Below, in pieces: positions 1-8,053 of a stretch of DNA of 64,000 bases. Under the pieces are notes generated by a model that was not told where the DNA came from, did not search any database, and saw only the letters and a list, made by a program, of their open reading frames with translations. The first letter of the stretch is position 1, and every line of letters begins with the position of its first letter. This stretch comes from Pseudomonas putida. Its GTDB lineage: Bacteria; Pseudomonadota; Gammaproteobacteria; Pseudomonadales; Pseudomonadaceae. The position numbers and the translations under genes were made by a program. The stretch spans positions 4,356,501 to 4,420,500 of the forward strand of contig NZ_CP109603.1 of the NCBI RefSeq assembly GCF_025905425.1, in the 5' to 3' direction.

Positions 1-113
1 AAATAGGTGATAAGACCGACGACAGCGATACCGCCGAGCGCGATCATGGCAAGCGTCACCATGACTATCGGCTCGTGATAGGGTATCGCCTCCAGGCTTA
101 GTTTACCGAACAT
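1..113 (-). CDS. cyoB: Cytochrome bo3 ubiquinol oxidase subunit I, N-terminus only
   Basis: Only the first 37 or so codons are inside the window and the gene continues past base 1. The translation begins [19 protein letters not shown], which is the typical CyoB start ahead of the first membrane helix. CyoB is the haem-copper subunit that oxidises ubiquinol, reduces oxygen and pumps protons in the inner membrane. It starts three bases after the cyoA stop, the usual cyoAB arrangement, so the two are co-transcribed leftwards. Confidence 0.93.
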   Translation of the reverse strand, partial: MFGKLSLEAIPYHEPIVMVTLAMIALGGIAVVGLITY

Positions 114-116
114 CTC

Positions 117-1061
117 TTACTCCTCTGCACCGGCAGCTGGTTGCATACTCGATTCCACACCCTTGGTAGTGGCCAGATCTTTGCTGCCTGCTTCTTCGTG
201 GACCGGCTTGCCGCGGTTCATGCCTTCGTACTTGTCGACGATGGACTGGAACAGCTCTGCCGGGGCCTCGCTGTACAGCGCGACTGGGTTGTATTCGCTA
301 GGTTTGGCCAGAGCGTCGTACTCGGCTTTGCCCAGTTTCAGCGGCGACTGCTTGACCTCGGCGACCCATGCATCGAAGTCGGCCTGGGAAGTGGCAGTAG
401 CCTTGAATTTCATGCCGGTGAAACCAGCACCGCTGTAGTTGGCGCTGATACCGTCAAACACACCGTTCTCGTTGGCGATCAGGTGCAGTTTGGTGGTCAT
501 GCCGGCCATGGCGTAGATCTGGCCGCCCAGACCCGGGATGAAGAACGAGTTCATCACGGCGTCAGAGGTGACGCGGAAGTTGATCGGGGTATTGGCCGGG
601 AAGTTGATCTTGTTGACCGTGGCAATGCCCTGTTCCGGGTAGATGAACAGCCATTTCCAGTCCAGCGCGACCACGTCGATCTGGATCGGCTTCACGTCGG
701 AATCCAGCGGACGGTAAGGGTCCAGCTTGTGGGTGGAGTGGTAAGTGAAGTAACCCAGGGCAATGATGATCAGGATCGGGATGATCCACACCGCGGCCTC
801 GATCTTGGTCGAGTGCGACCAGTCAGGCGTGTAGGTGGCGGCCTTGTTGGAAGCACGGTACTTCCAGGCGAACACCAGGGTCATGATGATGACCGGCACC
901 ACCACCAGCAGCATCAGGCCGGTAGCGATGAGGATGAGGTTCTTTTGCTCAATGCCGACCTGACCTTTCGGGTCGAGCAGGGTCCAGTTGCACCCACTGA
1001 GTAAAAGCATGCCTAAAAAGGGCAATATGCCAAACAGTCTGGGGTAACGCTTTTTACTCAT
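117..1061 (-). CDS. cyoA: Cytochrome bo3 ubiquinol oxidase subunit II (lipoprotein)
   Basis: A 314-residue subunit II of the bo3 quinol oxidase. A lipoprotein signal ends in LSGC (Cys24), followed by two transmembrane helices at about 41-66 and 90-107 and a periplasmic cupredoxin-like domain. The positions where cytochrome c oxidases carry the CuA cysteine loop read [13 protein letters not shown], without cysteines, as expected for the quinol-oxidising branch. An AGAGG ribosome site precedes the ATG. It is the first gene of the cyo operon here and is followed directly by cyoB. An intrinsic terminator after dsbB at 1590-1617 suggests that cyoA is transcribed from its own promoter in the long upstream gap. 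Confidence 0.97.
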   Translation of the reverse strand: MSKKRYPRLFGILPFLGMLLLSGCNWTLLDPKGQVGIEQKNLILIATGLMLLVVVPVIIMTLVFAWKYRASNKAATYTPDWSHSTKIEAAVWIIPILIIIALGYFTYHSTHKLDPYRPLDSDVKPIQIDVVALDWKWLFIYPEQGIATVNKINFPANTPINFRVTSDAVMNSFFIPGLGGQIYAMAGMTTKLHLIANENGVFDGISANYSGAGFTGMKFKATATSQADFDAWVAEVKQSPLKLGKAEYDALAKPSEYNPVALYSEAPAELFQSIVDKYEGMNRGKPVHEEAGSKDLATTKGVESSMQPAAGAEE

Positions 1062-1589
1062 CTCACGACCTCTAGATCAGCTTGCTTCAATGCAATTTGT
1101 GTTTTGGTAGCCAACACTTCGTCCTGCCAAGTGCGGCATTTCGCGCCCGTAGTCACTCCTGCCAGGGGTCCGACTGCAGGACCTTGGCTAAAGCGGTTTA
1201 ACGGTGCTTATGGTTTCGTAGGCAACAGGCCTGTACTTCAGACCAAGTCCATTTGGTGCGGGAAAACGCGGAGGGGTGTCCGCTCGGTATCGCCGCTGGG
1301 CGAAACTTGACGAAGTCAGCAAAAGGGAGCGCTGAGGCTTCCTTCAATCCTGCGACTCGCAAGCAGTGCCGAACGGAAATTGGGGGCGATTGTAGATAGG
1401 TCGCCAACCCTTGACTATGACTTATTGAGCAACAGTCTTTTACAGAATCTGCAACAATGCGACGCGATGGATCAACTTCGCGACAGTTTGTCGCACCCCG
1501 CCGGGTAGCCCTCAAAGCCGCATTCTACAAGGCTTTGTCATTGATCTGGATCAAGCGGGGAGCAACTTTCGGCGCATCAGGTGCGGTGC
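1062..1589. other. Long cyoA upstream region
   Basis: About 530 bases without a convincing gene lie between the dsbB terminator and cyoA. The region carries the ANR/FNR box at 1541-1554. The strand that would form the cyoA leader contains an A/C-rich stretch (ACCAAAACACAAATTG, about 1099-1114) that could be an Hfq/Crc-type motif, but this is weak. Short reading frames here lack ribosome sites and I do not call them. I could not place a -35/-10 pair with confidence. Confidence 0.6.
1541..1554. promoter_or_regulatory. ANR/FNR box
   Basis: TTGATCTGGATCAA is a perfect TTGAT-N4-ATCAA palindrome, the consensus for the oxygen-sensing regulators FNR and ANR. Both neighbouring genes run leftwards and dsbB ends just to the right, so the only leftward gene it can serve is cyoA, 480 bases away. 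ANR represses cyo in pseudomonads when oxygen is low, which fits. Confidence 0.75.
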
Positions 1590-1617
1590 AAAAGCCCCGA
1601 TGTAATTCGGGACTTTT
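1590..1617 (-). terminator. Intrinsic terminator of dsbB
   Basis: An 11-bp stem (AAAAGCCCCGA at 1590-1600 against TCGGGACTTTT at 1607-1617, with one G-U pair in the leftward RNA) ends in a run of T on the leftward strand. It starts immediately after the dsbB stop codon. Confidence 0.8.
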
Positions 1618-1619
1618 GT

Positions 1620-2126
1620 CTAAGCCTGACGTCGATTGCGGTAGATACCCAGCGGCACCAGGATAGCGGTGAGCACGAACGCGACAAGCGCCCATTGCGC
1701 CAGCGACAGGCCGAGGATCGGTGGGTACGGCGTGCTGCAGAAGCCATCGACCTGGAATGCCAGTGGCCACAGCTTGGCCAGGGGCAGGTCGTCGACGATC
1801 GGCTGCAGGGTATCGATGCCGCAACTGACCATGGGGTTGGCGAGTATATACACATGGTTGCCGGCCGCAACGATTCCGCCAATGGCACTGAGCACCACCA
1901 GGCCTTCAAAGAAGGTCAGGCTGCGGCGCCCAGGCATCGCGGCGGCGATGAACGCGAACACGGCAATAAACAGAAGGGCATAGCGCTGCAGGATGCACAG
2001 CGGGCAAGGCGCCTCGCCAAGCACGATTTGCATGTAAAGGGCGCCACCGATCAGCGACAGGCAGATCAGCCCCAGCAGCACCAGAAAGCGCCGTTCCCGA
2101 TTCAGGCGCGATGTTTGTTCGTTCAT
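1620..2126 (-). CDS. dsbB: DsbB-type disulfide bond formation protein
   Basis: A 168-residue inner-membrane protein with four predicted helices. The first periplasmic loop has the redox motif CPLC (Cys41-Cys44), and the second loop has the partner cysteines Cys102 and Cys130. DsbB passes electrons from periplasmic DsbA to ubiquinone. Its place just upstream of the quinol oxidase genes cyoAB therefore makes functional sense, although the terminator between them argues for separate transcripts. Length and cysteine pattern are normal for the family. Pseudomonads often have two DsbB paralogues, and which one this is cannot be told from the window. Confidence 0.92.
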   Translation of the reverse strand: MNEQTSRLNRERRFLVLLGLICLSLIGGALYMQIVLGEAPCPLCILQRYALLFIAVFAFIAAAMPGRRSLTFFEGLVVLSAIGGIVAAGNHVYILANPMVSCGIDTLQPIVDDLPLAKLWPLAFQVDGFCSTPYPPILGLSLAQWALVAFVLTAILVPLGIYRNRRQA

Positions 2127-2309
2127 TGCCGGTTCCTTCGATGGATAGTGGCCGCGTGGTCCGCCTGCCTGAGCGCAATTCTACACGCTGGGCAGGGCCT
2201 TTGAGCGTGCCGAGGAGGCAACGTGACAGCACTGCGCGGGGCTATCCGGAGATGGCTGAGACCGGCCGTAGCGACATCGGTTCAACGTCGCGAGGCAAAA
2301 AAGCGGCTA

Positions 2310-2348
2310 CCCGGGTGCCGTGCAGGGGCAAGCCCCTCGACACCCGGG
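2310..2348. other. Compound stem-loop in dsbB-hmp gap
   Basis: CCCGGGTG (2310-2317) pairs with CACCCGGG (2341-2348), and an inner hairpin AGGGGC/GCCCCT (2324-2329 with 2332-2337) lies inside it. On the plus strand it sits 20 bases before a strong ribosome site and a short reading frame. On the minus strand it lies in the hmp-dsbB intergenic region. Its role is unknown. Confidence 0.45.
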
Positions 2349-2382
2349 AGTGAAGGATACCGTGATTAAAGGAGGATTAAAG

Positions 2383-2517
2383 ATGAAAGCTTGGACGCCT
2401 GTTTCATCTTTCCTTTATATAAGCAGGCAGGAGCAGCCTTGTGCTGCCCCTGCACTGAAACCTGCGCGAACCAGAGGCGTTTACTCCAGCGCCGCCGCCG
2501 GCCCGAAGAACTCGTAG
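2383..2517 (+). CDS. Possible 44-residue peptide with strong ribosome site
   Basis: An ATG at 2383 is preceded by AAAGGAGG (2368-2375) with ideal spacing and opens a 44-codon frame (MKAWTPVSSFLYISRQEQ and onward). The last 12 codons overlap the 3' end of hmp on the other strand. The sequence resembles no family I know and ends in low-complexity residues. The ribosome site is the only real evidence. It could equally be a chance purine run next to the hairpin at 2427-2453. Confidence 0.25.
   Translation: MKAWTPVSSFLYISRQEQPCAAPALKPARTRGVYSSAAAGPKNS
2427..2453 (-). terminator. Hairpin downstream of hmp
   Basis: GCAGGAGCAGC (2427-2437) pairs with GCTGCCCCTGC (2443-2453) with one mismatch, 28 bases after the hmp stop. 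There is no clean T run, so it may be a weak or factor-assisted terminator. Confidence 0.45.
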
Positions 2518-3659
2518 CGGCTCTGCTGCTCAGGCACACCCAGGCCCTTCAACTGGCGTTTGACCGCTGCCATGAAGCCCTTGGGCCCAAGGAAGTAGGC
2601 ATCGACGTCACGTTCACGTGGCAGCCACTCGGCCAGCAGGTCTTCGCTCAACAGGCCTACGGCATCGGCCGCAGCACCACCTTGCGGCTCGGCATAGCAG
2701 TAGAAGCGCTTGAGCTGTGGATGACGCGCGGCCAGGCCGTCGATCCAATCACGGAAGGCATGCACGGCGCCGTTACGCGCACAGTGGATGAAATGCACTT
2801 CACGCTGAGTCTGCAGCGCCGCTTGCAACATCGCCAAGGTCGGGGTGATACCCACACCGCCACTGATCAGCACCAAGGGTTTTTCACTGGCGGCCAAGGT
2901 GAAATCGCCGGCGGGCGGGAACAGCTGCAGGGTCTGGCCCACGACCAGTTCGTCATGCAGGAAGTTGGAGACCTTGCCACCGGCTTCGCGCTTGACGCTG
3001 ATGCGGTATTCCTTGCCATCGCACAGGGCCGACAGGGAGTAGTTGCGACGTTGCTCGGCACCGTCGATGAACAATTGCAGGCCAATGTACTGCCCAGGCT
3101 CGGCTTTGAGCACCGGCTTGCCATCCACCGGAGCAAAATAGAACGAGACGATCTCGCTGCTCTCCTGCTCGCGGCGTACCAGGCGAAACTCGCGGGTACC
3201 ACGCCAGCCACCGGCGGCTTCTTCTTTCTCTTTATAGAGGCTTTCTTCGGCGCCGATGAGGATGTCGGCGAGCTGACCATACGCGGCGCCCCAGGCAGCG
3301 ATCACCTCAGGGGTGGCGATTTCCTTGCCGAGCACTTCTTCGATGGCACGCAGCAGGCAGCTGCCCACGATCGGGTAGTGCTCCGGCAGAATCTGCAGGG
3401 CGACGTGCTTGTTGATGATCTGACCGACCAGGCCGCCGAGTTGTTCGAGCTGGTCGATATGGCGGGCATACATCAACACGCCGTTAGCCAACGCACGTGG
3501 CTGGTCGCCGCTGGCCTGGTGGGCCTGGTTGAACAGCGGTCGTACCTCAGGGTACTCGTTGAGCATCATCTGGTAGAAGTGAGTAGTCAGCGCTTCACCG
3601 CCGCTTTCCAGCAGGGGGACAGTGGCTTTGACGATTGCACGTTGTTCGGCATTGAGCAT
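2481..3659 (-). CDS. hmp: Flavohemoprotein nitric oxide dioxygenase
   Basis: A 392-residue cytoplasmic flavohaemoglobin that turns nitric oxide plus oxygen into nitrate using NAD(P)H. The globin domain (about 1-138) has the proximal haem histidine His85 in NKHVALQI. The FAD-binding domain has RNYS at 205-208, and the NAD-binding domain has GGVGITP at 267-273. Length matches E. coli Hmp (396). It is transcribed away from the NO-sensing activator norR, with paired NorR-type sites and a sigma-54-like promoter in between, so NO induction is likely. Confidence 0.96.
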   Translation of the reverse strand: MLNAEQRAIVKATVPLLESGGEALTTHFYQMMLNEYPEVRPLFNQAHQASGDQPRALANGVLMYARHIDQLEQLGGLVGQIINKHVALQILPEHYPIVGSCLLRAIEEVLGKEIATPEVIAAWGAAYGQLADILIGAEESLYKEKEEAAGGWRGTREFRLVRREQESSEIVSFYFAPVDGKPVLKAEPGQYIGLQLFIDGAEQRRNYSLSALCDGKEYRISVKREAGGKVSNFLHDELVVGQTLQLFPPAGDFTLAASEKPLVLISGGVGITPTLAMLQAALQTQREVHFIHCARNGAVHAFRDWIDGLAARHPQLKRFYCYAEPQGGAAADAVGLLSEDLLAEWLPRERDVDAYFLGPKGFMAAVKRQLKGLGVPEQQSRYEFFGPAAALE

Positions 3660-3705
3660 TGCAACAACTCCTGAGCCTGTGGCTTCAAATGATGGCTTTA
3701 GCTAC

Positions 3706-3721
3706 TTCACCATTCGTGCCA
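3706..3721 (-). promoter_or_regulatory. Sigma-54-like promoter of hmp
   Basis: On the leftward strand the sequence reads TTGGCACG, N4, GTGAAG. The -24 half is perfect for sigma-54. The -12 half departs from TTGC, reading GTGA. Its place, about 45 bases before the hmp start and just downstream of the NorR-type sites, fits activator-dependent transcription. Confidence 0.5.
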
Positions 3722-3748
3722 ACTTTTACAGCCAGCAAAATCAGGGGG

Positions 3749-3799
3749 TTGACGCAGGTCATGTCAAAAAGACCCACCCCGGCGTATAGTCATATTGAC
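3749..3799. promoter_or_regulatory. NorR/FhpR-type enhancer sites
   Basis: Two inverted repeats lie between hmp and norR. TTGAC-N9-GTCAA is at 3749-3767, and GTCATATTGAC at 3789-3799 fits the GT-N7-AC NorR core. They lie about 30-95 bases upstream of the hmp sigma-54-like promoter and immediately before norR, so norR may also autoregulate. Confidence 0.6.
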
Positions 3800-3813
3800 C
3801 AACAGGAGTCCCT

Positions 3814-5364
3814 ATGACTGCAAAACCTCTGCTCACCGCCCTCCTCCCTTTGGTCAGCGACCTGTCCCGCGACCTGAGCGACCAGGAACGTTACCGCCGC
3901 CTGCTTCAGGCCATGCGCGGGCTGTTGCCGTGCGACGCCGCCGCGCTGCTGCGCCTGGACGGAGAGTGGCTGGTGCCGCTGGCGGTGGATGGGTTGAGCC
4001 CCGACACCCTGGGCCGACGCTTCCGGGTCAGCGAGCACCCGCGCTTCCAGATCCTGCTCAGCCGCCCGCACCCCACCCGCTTTGCCAGCGATTCGGAACT
4101 GCCCGACCCATACGACGGCCTGGTCAACGCCCCGGATGCCGACCTTGAAGTGCACGACTGCATGGGCTGCCCATTGATGGTCGATGAGCGCCCCTGGGGC
4201 CTGCTGACCCTGGATGCACTCAGCCCTGGGCAGTTCCAGAGCCTGGAACTCGATGCCCTGCAGGCCTTCGCCAGCCTGGCCGCCGCCACGGTGACCGTGG
4301 CCGAGCGCATCGAGCACCTGGCCCTGCGCGCAGAGGATGAACACCACCGCGCCGAGATCTACCGCCAGGCCAGTACCCAGGACAAGGAGCTGATTGGCCA
4401 GAGCGCCGCGCACAAGCGCCTGGTGGAGGAGATACGCCTGGTCGGCGGCAGCGAACTGACCGTGCTGATCACCGGCGAGACCGGCGTCGGCAAAGAGCTG
4501 GTGGCCCAGGCCCTGCACCAGGCCAGCAACCGTGCCGACAAACCGCTGGTCAGCCTTAACTGTGCGGCATTGCCCGACACCCTGGTGGAAAGCGAGCTGT
4601 TCGGCCACGTGCGCGGCGCCTTCACCGGCGCCCATGGCGAACGCCTTGGCAAGTTCGAGCTGGCCAACGGCGGCACGCTGTTCCTCGACGAAGTCGGCGA
4701 GTTGCCACTGACCGTACAAGCCAAGCTGCTGCGCGTACTGCAGAGCGGCCAGTTGCAACGCCTGGGTTCGGACCGTGAACACCGGGTCGACGTCCGCCTG
4801 ATCGCAGCAACCAACCGCGACCTGGCAGCAGAAGTACGCAATGGCAACTACCGCGCCGACTTCTACCATCGCCTGAGCGTGTACCCGCTGCACGTTCCGC
4901 CGCTGCGTGAACGCGGGCGCGATGTGCTGCTATTGGCGGGCTACTTCCTCGAACAGAACCGCTCGCGCCTGGGCCTTAACAGCCTGCGCCTGAGCAGCGA
5001 AGCCCAGGCCGCGCTGCTGGCCTACGACTGGCCAGGCAATGTGCGAGAACTGGAACACCTGATCGGCCGCTCGGCACTCAAGGCGCTGGGCCAGCACCCC
5101 GACCGACCACGCATCCTCACCCTGGAAGCCATCGATCTGGACCTGCGTGCCGTCACCCCGGCGAACCCTCTGCCCTCCCCCACGCCTCTGCAGGAGGCGA
5201 CACTGCCCGAAGGCGGGCTGCGTGAAGCGATTGACGGCTACCAACGCCAGGTGATCGAAAGCTGCCTGCAACGGCACTCGGAAAACTGGGCAGCCGCCGC
5301 GCGCGAACTGGGCCTGGACCGCGCCAACCTCAGTCGGCTGGCGCGTCGGCTGGGGCTTCGCTAG
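3814..5364 (+). CDS. norR: NO-responsive sigma-54 activator NorR (FhpR)
   Basis: A 516-residue bacterial enhancer-binding protein. An N-terminal GAF domain (about 1-170) carries LPDPYDG and HDC (Cys116), matching the region that holds the NO-sensing iron in E. coli NorR. The AAA+ domain has Walker A GETGVGKE (221-228), the sigma-54 contact loop GAFTGA (268-273) and Walker B TLFLDE (288-293). A Fis-type helix-turn-helix forms the C-terminus. CAGGAG precedes the ATG. Divergence from hmp and the shared operator sites indicate that it activates hmp when NO is present. Confidence 0.93.
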   Translation: MTAKPLLTALLPLVSDLSRDLSDQERYRRLLQAMRGLLPCDAAALLRLDGEWLVPLAVDGLSPDTLGRRFRVSEHPRFQILLSRPHPTRFASDSELPDPYDGLVNAPDADLEVHDCMGCPLMVDERPWGLLTLDALSPGQFQSLELDALQAFASLAAATVTVAERIEHLALRAEDEHHRAEIYRQASTQDKELIGQSAAHKRLVEEIRLVGGSELTVLITGETGVGKELVAQALHQASNRADKPLVSLNCAALPDTLVESELFGHVRGAFTGAHGERLGKFELANGGTLFLDEVGELPLTVQAKLLRVLQSGQLQRLGSDREHRVDVRLIAATNRDLAAEVRNGNYRADFYHRLSVYPLHVPPLRERGRDVLLLAGYFLEQNRSRLGLNSLRLSSEAQAALLAYDWPGNVRELEHLIGRSALKALGQHPDRPRILTLEAIDLDLRAVTPANPLPSPTPLQEATLPEGGLREAIDGYQRQVIESCLQRHSENWAAAARELGLDRANLSRLARRLGLR

Positions 5365-5400
5365 GGCCTTCTTGCCAGACGGCACCCTCCGCACGTTGAA

Positions 5401-5496
5401 CCGGGCCAAGAAAGCCCTGCGCGAACGCTGAAAAAGGCCCGGTCACATCCTCCTGTGGGAGCGGGTTTACCCGCGAACACCGGCGAAGCCGGTGCC
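5401..5496. repeat. Hairpin and REP palindrome between norR and cheV
   Basis: CCGGGCC (5401-5407) and GGCCCGG (5436-5442) form a possible terminator stem. Next comes a putida-type REP at 5455-5496, GTGGGAGCGGGTTTACCC followed by the CACCGGCGAAGCCGGTG hairpin. The REP belongs to the same class as those at 16308 and 26594. Confidence 0.8.
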
Positions 5497-5595
5497 ATGT
5501 CGGCGCCTTCTCGATAGGCGGCATTGCTTGTGGACTAAAGCGCAGCACGAACACGCCGATAACCCGTTATCCCTCTATTCCCCACGAAGGTCACC

Positions 5596-6495
5596 ATGGC
5601 CACGCAAAAAGCTCGCGCGGATTCGCTGTCCCTGCTGCTGTTCACGCTGCGCAGCGGCAAGCTGATGGCAATCAACCTGCTCAAGGTCAGCGAGATCATC
5701 CCCTGCCCTGCACTGACCAAGTTGCCTGAATCGCACCCCCACGTGAAGGGCGTGGCGACCTTGCGTGGCAACTCGCTGTCGGTCATCGACCTGTCCCGCG
5801 CCATCGGCGAGCGCCCGCTGGCCGACCCGCAGGGCGGCTGCCTGATCGTCACCGAAATCAGCCGCTCACGCCAGGGCCTGCATGTTCAGGCCGTGAGCCG
5901 CATCGTTCATTGCCTGAGCACCGATATCAAACCGCCGCCCTTCGGCTCGGGCAACCGCTCGTTCATCACGGGCGTGACGCGGGTCGACAACGCACTGGTG
6001 CAGGTGCTGGACATCGAGAAAGTCATTCATGCCATTGCCCCACCCGCAGCCGAGCCACAGCACGGCACCCTGACCGAAGAAGACGCAAGCCTGCTGGCCG
6101 CCGCCAACATCCTGGTGGTGGACGACAGCCTGGTAGCCTTGCAGCAGTCGGTGCACACCCTGCGCAACCTCGGCATCGAATGCCACACCGCGCGCAGCGC
6201 CAAGGATGCGATCAACGTGTTGCTGGAATTGCAGGACACCGAGCAGGAGATCAACATCATCGTCTCGGATATCGAGATGTCCGAGATGGACGGCTACGCC
6301 TTCACCCGTACCCTGCGCGAAACGCCAGACTTTCAGCACCTGTATGTACTGCTGCACACCTCGCTGGACAGCGCCATGAGCGGTGAGAAAGCCAAACTCG
6401 CAGGGGCCAACGCCATCCTTACCAAGTTCTCCTCGCCGGAGCTGACCGATTGTCTGGTGGTGGCGGCGCGGGCGGTGGTGTTTGCCGAGCGTTGA
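5596..6495 (+). CDS. cheV: CheV chemotaxis coupling protein
   Basis: A 299-residue fusion of a CheW-like domain (about 10-150) to a receiver domain (about 170-295). The receiver has the acidic pair Asp176-Asp177, phospho-acceptor Asp225 in IIVSD and a conserved lysine in LTKF. CheV couples chemoreceptors to CheA and adjusts signalling by its own phosphorylation. It stands alone, away from any che operon in this window, as is common for cheV paralogues in Pseudomonas. Confidence 0.93.
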   Translation: MATQKARADSLSLLLFTLRSGKLMAINLLKVSEIIPCPALTKLPESHPHVKGVATLRGNSLSVIDLSRAIGERPLADPQGGCLIVTEISRSRQGLHVQAVSRIVHCLSTDIKPPPFGSGNRSFITGVTRVDNALVQVLDIEKVIHAIAPPAAEPQHGTLTEEDASLLAAANILVVDDSLVALQQSVHTLRNLGIECHTARSAKDAINVLLELQDTEQEINIIVSDIEMSEMDGYAFTRTLRETPDFQHLYVLLHTSLDSAMSGEKAKLAGANAILTKFSSPELTDCLVVAARAVVFAER

Positions 6496-6583
6496 TATAT
6501 TAAGCGACAAACTCCCCGGCTTGCCGTCAGGGGTGACTCGGGCATAATTCGCTCCCCTCGGAAGATTTTTGCCGGAATCGCGT

Positions 6584-6895
6584 ATGAAGTTTCTCAGCTC
6601 CCTCCTTGTCGTTTGCGCGCTCTTCAGCGGTGTTGCCCAGGCCTCCAGCAGCCAGGCCTGGAACGAGCAGCGCCAGCAGATGCTCAAGGCGTGCCTTGCC
6701 GCCAGCCAGTTCAAGGACGCCCACGCGAGAGGCAAGCCCGCCGAGTTCGATGACCAGGTCGGCATGAGTGCCCTGCTGATCGAAGGCGTCTACCCGCAAA
6801 AACACATGCAGCAACGCACCGGCACCGAACTGTGCCTGTACGACCGCCAGCACCAGCGTGCTTTCGTCAGCGAATGGAACCCGGAAGCCAAGTGA
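6584..6895 (+). CDS. Small secreted protein of unknown function
   Basis: A 103-residue protein starting at the ATG MKFLSSLLVVCALFSGVAQA, a clear Sec signal peptide cleaved after AQA. An in-frame TTG 15 bases upstream would place charged residues before the signal and is less likely. The mature part has two cysteines (in KACLAA and TELCLYD) that could form a disulfide. I do not recognise the family. It overlaps the next gene's GTG start by four bases, so the two are probably translated together. Confidence 0.75.
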   Translation: MKFLSSLLVVCALFSGVAQASSSQAWNEQRQQMLKACLAASQFKDAHARGKPAEFDDQVGMSALLIEGVYPQKHMQQRTGTELCLYDRQHQRAFVSEWNPEAK

Positions 6896-7626
6896 CCGAC
6901 AGCGTGCAATTCGCCTGCACCGGCTGCGGCAAGTGCTGCACCGGCCACCATGTGCCACTGACCCTCGACGAAGCCCGCCAGTGGGCGGCCTCCGCTGGCC
7001 AGGTAATTGTCTTGAACGAGGCCTTCGTGGCCGATGGCCCAGGCATGCCAGTCGAGCAGCGCGAGCATGTGCTGCGCCGCTCTCACCCGGTGGCCTGCGG
7101 CGACACTGAAGCCCGCGTTTCGGTAACCTTCGCGGCATTCAACCCGGGGCGCTGTCGCAACCTCGACGATAACGACCTGTGCACCATCTACGACGAGCGC
7201 CCACTGGTGTGCCGTATCTACCCGGTGGAGATCAACCCGCATATCCCACTGCGGCCAGAGAGCAAAGACTGCCCACCCGAAGCCTGGCAACAAGGGCCTG
7301 AGCTGATTCACGGCACGCAACTGGCCGACCCACAGCTGGCGGCGCTGGTGCAGGCGTCGCGCCAGGCAGACCGTGATGACATCGCGGCGAAGGTTGCCGT
7401 GTGCCAGGCGCTGGGCATGACCACCAGTGCGCTGAAAGGGAATGGGTTTACCGCTTATCTGCCGGACATGGGAGCCTTTGCTGCCGCGCTGGCGCAGGTG
7501 CCGGCGGACAACGGTGCGCGGTGGACGCTGCATGTGCAGGATGAAGAGCTAACGGCCAGTTTGCAGGGCCATGGCCTGTATACCACCTGCGAAACGCCGG
7601 TTTATTACGCTTTTATTGGTTTTTGA
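6892..7626 (+). CDS. YkgJ-family cysteine-cluster protein
   Basis: A 244-residue protein of the YkgJ/UPF0153 type, a putative zinc- or iron-chelating family. Its signature is the opening CTGCGKCC, then the paired cysteines in GRCRNL, DLCTIY and LVCRIYP. The GTG start at 6892 overlaps the stop of the secreted-protein gene (GTGA). A longer frame upstream would run through that gene and lacks a ribosome site. The metal-cluster role is inferred for the family, and no reaction is known to me. Confidence 0.82.
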   Translation: MTDSVQFACTGCGKCCTGHHVPLTLDEARQWAASAGQVIVLNEAFVADGPGMPVEQREHVLRRSHPVACGDTEARVSVTFAAFNPGRCRNLDDNDLCTIYDERPLVCRIYPVEINPHIPLRPESKDCPPEAWQQGPELIHGTQLADPQLAALVQASRQADRDDIAAKVAVCQALGMTTSALKGNGFTAYLPDMGAFAAALAQVPADNGARWTLHVQDEELTASLQGHGLYTTCETPVYYAFIGF

Positions 7627-7680
7627 TGGGATTGCGGGGTGGGCCCAGGTGCATGGTTTGAGCCTTGTGGTGTAGCGGAA

Positions 7681-7900
7681 ATCGAGCGCCGCCCGCGCGG
7701 CGCATCGCGACGCAAGGCCGCTCCCACATTTGTTTCGGGCCAATTACTCCTGTGACATGAGCGCGCGGCCCCTTGGCGCCTGACTCAATGTAGCGTCGGA
7801 CAAGCAAGGCGGTCGCGCGCCTCTATCACAGGCGAGACTGGCCCGAAACAAATGTGGGAGCGGCCTTGCGTCGCGATGCGCCGCGCGGGCGGCGCTCGAT
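7681..7900. repeat. 220-bp element with 62-bp perfect inverted repeats
   Basis: Bases 7681-7742 are the exact reverse complement of 7839-7900. Each arm carries a REP-type palindrome (GTGGGAGCGGCCTTGCG). Inside, CCTGTGA and TCACAGG plus a GCGCGC tract continue an imperfect pairing, so the whole element could fold into one long hairpin. It contains no gene. It lies between the YkgJ gene and the efflux operon in an otherwise empty 430-base gap. Confidence 0.9.
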
Positions 7901-8053
7901 CTCGAAACCACCGCAAAACCTTCGGCAAACCCTTCGGCAAACCCGAAACTGACAGGCCTGTCAGCCAGGCGTCATGCTGCCGACCCGGTCCTGGGGCTAT
8001 AAGCTTGAATACAGACAACCGTCCCCACCCTTCTGGCCCAGGTGCCCGCTCCG

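Noticed and set aside
1104..1515. Short frames in the cyoA upstream gap
   Set aside because: No ribosome sites or recognisable protein features; better explained as leader or promoter sequence.
2391..3674. 427-codon frame antisense to hmp
   Set aside because: It is a mirror of the flavohaemoglobin gene caused by high GC; the protein has no family features.
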